Positions 54,668 through 64,000 of a stretch of DNA of 64,000 nucleotides are shown here, piece after piece. Below the pieces are notes generated by a model that did no database searches, had not been told where the DNA came from, and saw nothing but the letters and a program-made list of their open reading frames with translations. The stretch spans positions 3,100,001 to 3,164,000 of the forward strand of contig NC_064676.1 of assembly GCF_023278565.1 (NCBI RefSeq), in the 5' to 3' direction. Source of the DNA: Colletotrichum lupini. Lineage: Eukaryota > Ascomycota > Sordariomycetes > Glomerellales > Glomerellaceae. Both the position numbers and the translations under genes were made by a program. The stretch's first letter is position 1. The number at the start of each line of letters is the position of its first letter.

Positions 54668-57600
54668 TTAGAAAGAAAGGGAATAGGACACGTCGGTCCA
54701 CACTCCGGTCAGCTCGACAACAACGTTGACGATGGTGCTGATCATCCACAACACAATGAGACCGTAACCGATCTTCCGTGACATCACCCACTTGTTCATG
54801 GGTACGATGATGAGGAGGCCAAGCAGTGTGATGAGTAGCGTGATGGCCGAGATCATCAACGTGCCTCCAATTTGAATGTTGTACGAGTGGTACTTGAATG
54901 GCTTGTCTGGGTGTTTCTTATGTCGGTGGTTGGCGGCCTGGACCATCATGTAGACGCCGCCGATTCCTATACCGAGCAGGATATTGAGCATTGGCCCACC
55001 AAAGCACGCAGACCTAAAAGTAGTTAGCATGGCTGTCGTCGGTATGTGGATGGATAGGTAGGTGAAGACTTACAATGCCATGACGGGGAAACCGAGCCGG
55101 GCAACGGTGATATCGGCAATTAGATCGCCCACACTGTTGCCCGCTGCGAAGATGGTCAGGCCCAGGAGGGCTTCTGATATGCCGAAAATGACGCCGACTG
55201 CTTTCAAGACACCGACGACTTCTCCGGCGATGGTAGAAATCCAGGCGATGGCAATGATGAAACCCATGAAGCAAAGCAAGAAATGGTACTTTGGCTTTTT
55301 ATCAGGACTAGTCGATAGGAGAAGGAAGCCGAGAAGAATTGTAGATCCTAGGAGTGTATACAGGATGAGTCTGACAAGGACCTTGTAGGGTTGTTGGAAG
55401 TCTTCCTTCATGTTTGCCCAGAGAATGATGACGGCGAACAAAGGCCCGGTGAAGAGCTGGATCGCGACGAGCCATCTGTTCCAATGTCCTGACTCGTCTA
55501 CAGGAGCTAGACTGCTCTCCGAAGGCAACGGCTTGGCGGGTTTTATGGCTTGTGGGTGACTCGTAGGTATTTCGGTTGCCACACGCGCACCACTCGGAGA
55601 ATCGATAGCAATAAGCGCTGGAGAGCCCTTGGGGGAGTGATCAAGTGACTGCCCACGAGAGTGCGACAGAGTAGCCCGTCTAAAGCGCTGCCACTCCGTC
55701 TCTCCCTCATTGTCTTCGTAGGCGTCGGCAGGCACTGGAGCGTCGCAGTGGGAGTGGTCTCGCATCATGGGATCCACGGCAGTCTCGTCGGATGAATCAT
55801 CCGCACTCTCATTTTCGACAACCGGAAGTGTCAACACCAAGAGCAAGATGCTTGGTACAGATATAGCACTGACAAATCTGTCCCAGTGGCTTTTCTGCTT
55901 CCATCCTAGCAGAGTCGGGAACAATGTTGCCCAAAAGATGTGCGGCGGAGGCAGAATGGCGTATGGCCACCACCTTACAGGTTTGGGGTTGGCCATCTCA
56001 TAAGGCGCAAATGGCACTTCGAGGCGAGCCGGTCCAGGCGGCGCAAAAAACTCGGTCGGTTCCGTCTGAGCAGCAGGCGTTAAAACAAGAGGCGATTCGG
56101 TGTAACCAGGGAAGGGCGATGCAGGGGAAGATCCGACGCTCATGCTGCCACGCCGACTTGGTATTTGGAGGGAAAGTTGACCAGGTGATGGCCGAGCCTC
56201 CAACGGTTCGCTCCCCCCACTGTCCTGTCTTTGTGGTACGGCGTCGACTGGAGGAGGTGCCAAGTTACCACCGATTTTGTAAGCTGGTGACAGACTTCGG
56301 TTTCTGCCCTCTTGGGCCTTTATCTGTTGGATCGGGTCTGCGGGTGTTGGGAAGCGCCACGGCGATGGCGAATGGTCACGACTGTTAATAGATCCGGGGA
56401 TATCGCCAGAGGACAAGGCCCGATTCCTGTTCTGACCATATTCCTCAACGGCACCTATCGTGTATCTTCCTGAGTCGGATGGCGGCCCTCCCACTGTATT
56501 CGTTTCACTTTGTCCCCCGAGGTGGTTGACTGAGTAGGCCCGTCCATGCATCGGTCTCATCCTGTGGTTGCTTTCCTTCTGCAATTGAGCCAGAGCAGAT
56601 CGGAATTCGAGAGCGCCGACTAGACTGGGACGAATAGGCGTGAGTGTGTTGCGCCTTCTGCCTCTAGGACGCAACACTCGCATGCTGCTGGCCATCTCTG
56701 CGACGACGTGCCGCCCATGATCGCTGTCTTCCGCCTCCTCGTCACTCTCTCCTTGACCATCAACTTCGATCCTAGGGCCAGCCTCCAATGCGTTGATGTC
56801 TCCAGCACTGGAAGCGGCTGCGGAGGTGACGTGCCGGTTCTCATCGTCGGGATCATCCCGGTATGGTTCCGGTGCCAGCTCGTCACTGAGATGCCCCACC
56901 GTCCCGTAGACATGACCTCGTGCGGCTGCTTCCCGGACCCGCCGCTGGCTCCGCCTTGTTGAGTACCAATGCCATGTGACAACGGTAACCACGTAGAAGA
57001 TGTAGTAACAGACCATCGTTATGCATTCCCATAAATGCAGGTGGCCATCTGCCAGGAACACCATGGTGAAGCAGACAGCCACGATGAAGAAAGAGAGATC
57101 CCTGACGTACGTCTTCCTGCCAACTTTAAACTCGCGAACCAAAGCCATGGACCCGGCAACGACGGCGGTGATGAAGCTTGCAGCACCGATCAGCTCTCCA
57201 ACAGCCATGCTGGCGCTATTGGAGCCCATGGCTGCAAAAGTACTGAAGACGTCGGGTGAGCCATTGCCAAAGGCGAGGAAGGTGACGCCAGCCAAACTCT
57301 CGCTGAGGCCGAGGATGGCAGAGATTGTGCTGAGATTAACGCTGAAGAAGTCGCTGGCGGCGATGCCAATAGTGGTGAAGAGCAAGCCGAGCCAGCAGAC
57401 CAGGATAATGAAGGCCAACCACTGAGCCTTGCCAAGGTCGCAATAATACAGCGTCAGGTAGGAGAGGAGGCCAGCCTCGTCCTCGGCGCAGTGAGCCTTG
57501 ACAAAGGCACACTGATCATCGGCGCGGTGGACATCTCGGCACTCGGTGAACTCGGATCGTTTGGCGAGGGGTGAGGATGAGAGTGAGAATGAGGCATCTT

Positions 57601-57742
57601 GCAGTTGGAGCTGTCGTTGGGTGGCCTTGGTCAAGATGGACCAGGATGCCAAAAGACATATTAAGAATACGGTCGCGTAGAAAGGCCGCAAGCGAAGGGC
57701 GCCCCCTCGGATCTTGGAGGACGTTGGCATGTCTGACGTCAA
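54668..57742 (-). CDS. Sodium/calcium exchanger family membrane protein (Ca2+:cation antiporter)
   Basis: Exons 57742-55074 and 55013-54668 give 1004 residues (1000 if the ATG at 57730 is used). A hydrophobic N-terminal segment (about 20-37) is followed by a Cys-bearing lumenal stretch. The first membrane half holds the alpha-1 repeat (GNGSPDVFSTFAAMGSNSA near 159-177). A long, hydrophilic, Ser/Pro-rich loop of about 350 residues comes next. The second half holds the alpha-2 repeat (FAAGNSVGDLIADITVARLG, completed across the intron by ACFGGPMLNILLG). These repeats carry the acidic ion-binding residues of NCX/NCKX transporters. Yeast has a related protein, YDL206W. It likely moves Ca2+ out of the cytosol into vacuole, ER or Golgi; the compartment cannot be told from sequence. 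Confidence 0.9.
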
Positions 57743-58494
57743 AAGCTGATTGTAATTGGCTCATCCGAAGCCATGGCAGAGACCGCGCTGTCGCGTTGGC
57801 GTGGCCGTGAAGCCGCTCGTTCCGCTGGACAAGGAGGAACAGATGTCTCTCAATGGAGTTTGCTATACAAAAAAGAGGGCTGCAGCGGGTTTGAGCTGAA
57901 CAGCAAATGCAAGCGCTTCTCACCTTCATGTACGACTCATGGGGTTCTACCGTCCGAGGGAGGCAGCCCGGGAAAACCTGCCCAGCCTCCTTCAGGAACT
58001 ATGAGCGACGCAAGCTTCTTGGCCACCACCAGGCTGGAAACCGCAGGCAATGCCCTGATTGCGCCAAGTATCTGCTCGTGTCTGCGTGGGAAACCCCCCT
58101 CCGACGTGGCTGTGCGTCAACGGAGCGGCAACTCCAAGAGAGGGGGGCTGCTTGCAACGGCAACTGCAAGAGAAGAGTTCCATAGTCCTCGGCAGATAGC
58201 GATCTTGCATCACGTGCCGATAACGAGGGGGCCGCGAAGGGCCGATCCAATCTGATGTTTGGACGAAACGGGATTTTCAGCTTCCCCGCCCCATCCGACC
58301 CGGAAGGATAGACTTGACACCTAATATTCGAGGCAGAAAACCTCTTTATTGTTGTTTCGCGTCGCCCAGGGACGTGCTTTTGGTGGGGAAAGTAAACACA
58401 AGGCTCGGCCACCCACTACAGCATTACAGCACACATGCAGCAAACAGTCAACAATTTGACGACAACCTCAGCGCCAACAACACGCACAGAAAAG
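57743..58494. other. Divergent promoter region of the exchanger and BRN1
   Basis: About 750 bp shared upstream region. Open frames across it read into neither gene and are not supported. No specific operator is identified. Confidence 0.45.
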
Positions 58495-61261
58495 ATGCCT
58501 CGAGTGGCCCAAGTACCGCGCGCAAACAGCCGCGCAGGCAGTGTCAGAGCGACTTCCGGGTCGATGAACACATCGCCCTTCAAAAATTCACCAGTCAAGT
58601 ACGTTTGCGACAGCAGCCCCCGTTTACCGACTTTGCATAGCAACGAAACTAAACAATGCGCAGAATCCCTCTCAACGATGATGCTGAAGAAAAGGCGCGA
58701 CGTGCGCATTCTCGCCATGCATTTCATGAGCGCCAGCGCAACGAACTAAAGGCTGCTGCTGCGACTCCTCTGCGCAGGAATAATAACAGCTTAGAAGATA
58801 TCGAAAATGACACACCAGGCTCGAACCCCAAGACACCGCACGCCCGTGGCAGCCGAGGTAGCAGACAGGTTGTCGACGACGATGACGATGAAGGCTTTGT
58901 AGTCAGCGGAAGCGCGGTCACGCCTATGAAACGAGTCCCGATTCTTGCCAACTTTGAGGAGTGGATGAAGATGGCCACAGATAACAAGATCAACGCAAAC
59001 AACTCTTGGAACTTCGCCTTGATCGACTACTTCCACGATATGTCACTTCTCAAGGAAGGTGACGGAGTCAACTTCCAGAAAGCCAGCTGTACGCTGGATG
59101 GCTGTGTCAAGATTTACACAAGCAGAGTCGACAGTGTCGCAACCGAAACCGGCAAGCTATTGAGCGGTCTCGCGGACAGCAACAACAAGAAGAAGGGCAA
59201 GGAGGGTGACGAAGTGGAGGGTGAAGAGAGCGAGGAGGAAGTCGACGAAGACGGCAACGTCAGGAAGAAGCCGAAGCGCAAGGTATGTGCAAAACGCATG
59301 TTGGCTGTGATGGTAGGCTGACTTATGCGCAGACGCAACGATCCTCCGAGGCGACCCTAGCACCAAACTTTTCCTCGCTCCAACTCAAGAAGTTTGAGTT
59401 AGAATTCGCCGTGGACCCCCTTTTTAAGAAAACCTCCGCAGACTTCGACGAAGGTGGCGCCAAGGGCTTACTGTTGAACCACCTCATGATTGATGCCCAA
59501 GGACGCATTGTTTTCGACAGCAGTGACGAAGTTGGTGACGCACACACCTCAAAGACCCGAAAGAAGAATGAAGACGCCGACGATGAGGACGATGATAACA
59601 CAGAGATGCAGGATGCTTCGGTAGCACCAGAGGAGCCCGAGCAGGAGGAGAACGTCGAGGATGTTGAAATCGACCTAGGAGCTCTCGGTGCCAAGTTCTT
59701 CTCCGATCTTGGTCGTCTCGACGAGCTTGATGTCTGTCCATCATTGAAGAACTTTGACCTCGGCGACCCGTCTGGTTCCATGGATATTCCTTTCCTCAGA
59801 GCCCCGGAAGATTGGAGAGGTGATCAAGACAAGGACAAGAACCCCGACCCGCTGGGTGACAACTCTGGCATGTTCATTGACGGCGACAACGCTGCTGGCT
59901 TCGACGACGACGATCTTGGACTGGGTGGCTTCGAGCTTGGCGCCGACGTGGCATTTGGTGAGGGTGGTGAGGCTTGGGCCAGGGAAGCCGCTCTTGAGCC
60001 CCAAATGCGGGTCTACGATGCTGGCCTAGGCGAGGAAGCTGGCGATGGTGACGGAGTCGAGATGATGGACCCAGACAATGGAGATTTCGTCGTATCCATG
60101 TCCCACGCTAAGAGTGCCGACAAGATGCACGAAGACATTCTCGGATATTTCGATCAAGCGCTGCAGAAGAACTGGTCAAGTGCTGAGCACTGGAGAATCC
60201 GAAAGATCAAGGACGTCAACAAGCCTGTCGGTCCTGCCAGGGTGCGCAAGGAGAAGGAGCCTTTTGAGATTGACTTCTCAGCGCCCCTCGATCAAGCCTT
60301 GGCCGACGTCTTGTACACCCAGGCATCAAGCAACTCTGCCGTCTCCATGCCCAAGAAGGACTGGAAGTCGAAATCTCGCAATTTATTGCCTGATGATAAG
60401 CACTTCAACTCAAAATCACTTCTCAACCTCTTCCTCAAGCCCAAGGCACGCCTCGGCAGGAGGCGAATCCTCGGAAACAGAGGCGGCATGTTTGGCAATG
60501 CCGGACAAGACAGGGACGTCCCAGAAGGAGAGATGGACGAGGCGTTCTGGGCAAACCAGAAGGCCCCCGTCAAGAGCGAGGACGAGCCGCTGCCGGAGGG
60601 AGACTACGACGCAAACTTCTTCCAAGACGATGCCTTGCCGTTTGCCGGTGGCTTGGATGACGACGACGACGAGTTTGCGGATGCCCGGGAGCACCTGTCG
60701 CCTGGCGCCGAAGGCGACGTCGGAGCTACGGAAGCTCTTGGCATGACGGCTTTGCTTGGCGGCGACGCAACCACCAATGTTCTGACCGGCGCTTTTGGCA
60801 CGACTCTGGTCACGCAAACACGTCGCATGCGGCCGGATTATGTGCAGTTCGCACGTGTTGCCAAGAAGGTGGATGTGAGGCGCTTGAAGGAGGAGATCTG
60901 GAAGGGCATGGGTCTTGAGGGCCTGGACGCCGTAAGTCGAGTCTCTCGGTCACCCTTCCCATCAGGGATTGAATTATTGCTGACCCACCACCAGGATTCC
61001 ACAAGACTTTCTTCACCTGATGCCCCAGCGCCACCGGTAGAGCCACCCGCCAAGGATACCGAACTCAAGTTCACCGAGGTCATGAACGGCCTGGGCTCGG
61101 TTTACCCCAAGGCCATGATGGAGGATATCTCCACGAGTTTCTGTTTCATCAGTCTACTGCATCTCGCCAACGAGAAGGGTCTCGTCATCGAGAAGACACC
61201 CGAGCTCACGGAGCTGAACATCCGCAAGGATTGGACAGCCGAGATCGTGGGAGGAGAATAA
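58495..61261 (+). CDS. BRN1: Condensin complex subunit 2 (Brn1/CAP-H/Barren kleisin)
   Basis: Exons 58495-58598, 58664-59282, 59333-60931 and 60995-61261 give 862 residues. The N-terminal kleisin block that grips the SMC2 neck is clear (NFEEWMKMATDNKINANNSW, IDYFHDMSLLKEGDGVNFQKASCTLDGCVKIY). Acidic stretches and phospho-type Ser/Thr sites fill the middle, with RSSEATL, FFSDLG and MSHAKSADKM blocks typical of the family. The C-terminal winged-helix part (KFTEVMNGLGSVYP...SFCFISLLHLANEKGL) binds the SMC4 head. Brn1 closes the condensin ring and is needed for mitotic chromosome compaction. The last intron is 63 bp, a multiple of three without stops; splicing gives the more usual sequence. Its ATG is preceded by AAAG. 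Confidence 0.93.
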
Positions 61262-64000
61262 GGCAGCGACTGTACTCTTGTAACCCAAGGAGAGGAAGCA
61301 AAAAATGGAGGGATAAGGGTGTGGCGGAATCCTGTGTTTACACGTCGAGGCATCGGCGTTTCTGTGGTTTTTTGTTGAACGACGGCATGTTTGATTTTTC
61401 TGGCAAAGTGGGTTGGGTAAACCTTTACGTCTCATAATGAACACTGGGCGGAAACATTCCATTTTGAGAGCTTCGTTCTCTATACCTTCTTCTGTATCCG
61501 TACTTGAGGGCGCGGCTTGAGCTTGGGAAAAAGGAGGCTGTGTGACGACGGACGTAGACGTCTTATGTAATGGATCAAAGAGAACAATGCCAACGACTTC
61601 TCAACGAGGGACCTTTTCTTCCTACTTTACCTTGGTTATCTATTGCTTTTTCTCGTGTCAGTGCTTTTTTCTTTTTCCTCTTCAGAAACGACACGCCGGG
61701 CGGTGATATGCATAATTAAGGTAAGCATGATCATCTTTTTTATTCATCGTCTTAATTCCCCTTAGCTTGACCGTTGAAAACGAACGGACGGGAGCTAAGG
61801 AAGGCAAGGTAAGGCAAGGCCACGAACGGAGCAAGTCTCCGTTTTGAGGGTGAAGAAAAATGCTCGTGCCCGTTTTGGCGTGATTTTTCAGGGTCCCGCT
61901 CATCCCCCCCGTACTTGGTACGCTATGGTTTCGGATCCCAATAGTGAATGAAGACCCTGGATTTTTGGTTCCTGCGCCTGACTTGTTTTGGGGCTTCATG
62001 CAAATCTGAAGGGACGATGAGCAGCAGAACGGTCGGACGGGTTTGGGCGAGCGCAGTGGGCACCGTAGGGAGAAAATGATCAGATGGCAAGGGCGGATAC
62101 AGCGCCGTTTAGTGTCTGTATGCGGACAGCGGCGATGGAAGATTTGGTCTCTATGGATAGAACAGACTGAATACTTGGCCGATAGTATGCGTTTGACACA
62201 TAGCACCCGTCACGAGCAAGTTACCGAGCGGCAACAGACTCACGACAGTGGATGACGGATTCGCTGCAGGCGAGCAACCCGCACTATTTGTAAGAGTCTA
62301 CGAACGCAGAATCTCCTTCCATACAGGATCGCTCATGGGTACCCTCCCTCTTGCAGAGACGACAATCATTTGGTTGGAGCGGCTCTCTTCTCACTCGAAG
62401 TTGTGACAGAAGAACGCTGCCTCGTGTTCGCTTCTAAGGCCTAGCCGCAAATACTATTTCTCCCGCCGATTCGCTAATAATATCGTCATCTTTAGCCGAC
62501 GGCTTCGGCTGATTTAATAATTAACCTCGTGATTTGACTAAGACTCAGACGCAGCAAATGTGGTTGAATCTGACGCTTTGGAACGTATATGAATCTTTCA
62601 ACAGACGAGCGGTGTCGTCAGACTTGTCGCATGGGACGTAACCATCACAAACATCAAGCGCTACTGTTACTCCCAGATGAGCCAACAAATCATCCGCATG
62701 ACCTCGGTTCACTTGTCCTTTTTTAAGCTCATTGCTCAAACGAAAGGCCACTGTCTCGAAGCCAGAATCTCTTCTCGCGTATTCTTCATAGAATATACGT
62801 GATCAAGTGATGAGAAGTGAAATGTCTTTATAGACTGCTGATGTCGTCTATGAGAAGATATTGCTGGAAATCGCATAGTTGTGTTGAAACAACGAGCCAA
62901 CCGGTTGCCAAATAACAGCCTGCCAAAACTGAACGCTGTTTTGTTTTCCTTTAAGAGGATCGGAGATGCAAACCTGCTCTTAACGATCCCACGCAGAAGC
63001 CCGCATCTAATTTGTGCATAAGACTCTGCTACGCAGCGCATTTTGATCTCACCTTACCTCGTTCACTCTTCCTGCTCGATTTCCGACGCTGGTTCGATCC
63101 AGTCGCTATCGATGAAAAACAAATTTACAAGATCATCACAACCACTCCACTCATCAAAACCCCATTGAGGATAGATTGTCAGGCAAAATGAAGCAAAATC
63201 AAGGAAAATCAAGACAGATTTCACGTTCGCTACCTAAACGCCTGAATCATCCTGCAACAATCACGAGACATTGCAACTTCCCATACTTTGAACCTGCTTC
63301 CAGATCAACAGACATCACCTTACTCGTGTCCCGATGAACGCTGAACGCGCACCCCAAGCAGGGGTAGTATCACTAGAGTCCAAGGCAGGGGCACCACCAG
63401 GCGGAGCAACAAACGGGTTTAGTTTCGTTTTCCGGTAAACAGGGGTCCTCTGAGCTCAGCAAAAAAAACAAGTGAGGCGCACGACTGTTAGGAGGGACAT
63501 GGAGGGAAGAAACGAAAAAATAACGATAAAATAGGACCCCCAACCAACCAACACCGCCCGTCAGCCAACCAAATCCGCCAAGACCGGGGAGGGGACCCTC
63601 TTGGAAAAATCGAAAATCAGGCCAGGACCCCGAAATCCTGACAGAATTATGACGTTGACCGGTGCGCTCAGGGTACTTTGTGCCAACACCGCCAATGAGT
63701 GGTCAACATGAAGGTGCTCAACCATGCAGGCGCCCTCAGATTGGACCAAGACCCTTCATTTTGCCTACCTTACCTTACGCAGTGCTTTAGTGCCAACGGC
63801 CGCTCGGCGGAAAAGTATTGGCTTGTTCCTGAGCATCTTCCCCTCAGGAAAGGGTAACGCCCGTGATGATCCCGTCAGAAACGCGAGGCAGGACCGCGGA
63901 GGAAGGGTCCTATTGTGGTTGACGTCATAACCTCCCGGCCTTGCTCTGCTATGTTTTCCCTCTTGAACCCCTACATTCCGATTTCTCTCTTCATTTATCC
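61262..64000. other. Right-end 2.7 kb without a recognised gene
   Basis: BRN1 3' flank, then normal-composition sequence with only short open frames (largest 174 codons, 61682-62206 minus) and no family resemblance. A locally AT-rich patch lies at about 62450-62540. The pyrimidine-rich right edge could be the promoter or leader of a gene beyond the window. Confidence 0.4.

Noticed and set aside
61682..62206. 174-codon minus-strand frame right of BRN1
   Set aside because: No recognisable motif or family, and nothing around it supports expression.
63085..63110. tRNA-like T arm (CTGGTTCGATCCAG)
   Set aside because: The stem-loop is good, but no upstream anticodon arm or acceptor pairing was found.

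Overview
The window is nuclear DNA of a filamentous ascomycete, most likely a Sordariomycete (a plant-associated genus such as Colletotrichum would fit, but the genus is inference). Reasons: short spliceosomal introns with GTAAGT-type donors and CTRAC-type branch points; fungus-specific genes (PIL1-type eisosome protein, VTC4, fungal hexokinase, RMT2, PhoD-like phosphatase); and a 15-kb island almost stripped of CpA/TpG and full of TpA, the mark of repeat-induced point mutation (RIP).

Layout. (1) 0.5-2.9 kb: a LovC-type trans-acting enoyl reductase and a bacterial-type sugar-O-methyltransferase homologue, both on the minus strand. They look like the edge of a secondary-metabolite cluster. (2) 3.06-18.2 kb: nested, RIP-ruined retrotransposons. 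The outer one is a Ty1/copia element with very short LTRs (60/61 bp), a perfect CAATG target duplication and a primer-binding site matching the anticodon arm of initiator tRNA-Met. A chromodomain Ty3/gypsy element (224-bp LTRs) is nested inside it. Two un-RIPed 514-bp repeats sit in the gypsy in opposite orientation; recombination between them has flipped the whole PR-RT-RH-IN segment, as shown by exchanged target-site duplications. (3) 19.8-21.7 kb: a five-exon cytochrome P450, possibly part of the same cluster now split by the transposon nest. (4) 22-61 kb: ordinary gene-rich euchromatin with one gene every 2-3 kb: a fungal DUF protein, eisosome core protein, a His-rich micro-protein, ribophorin I (OST1), hexokinase, RMT2, VTC4, an Hsp20-like protein, a WW+PhoD-like phosphatase, phosphomannomutase, a low-complexity unknown, a Ca2+/cation exchanger and condensin Brn1. 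(5) 61.3-64 kb: no gene recognised.

How genes relate. The housekeeping genes do not form an operon-like unit. Several touch shared physiology: hexokinase and phosphomannomutase supply hexose phosphates and GDP-mannose precursors, and OST1 uses the resulting glycan in N-glycosylation. VTC4 (polyphosphate), the PhoD-like protein and the Ca2+ exchanger concern phosphate and ion storage. Exon boundaries were worked out by eye from splice signals, frame and family conservation. Total codon counts came out as whole numbers for every spliced model. Notable gene-structure details are a start codon split by an intron (PIL1), an 899-bp first intron after a 40-nt exon (hexokinase), and a 63-bp stop-free intron (BRN1).
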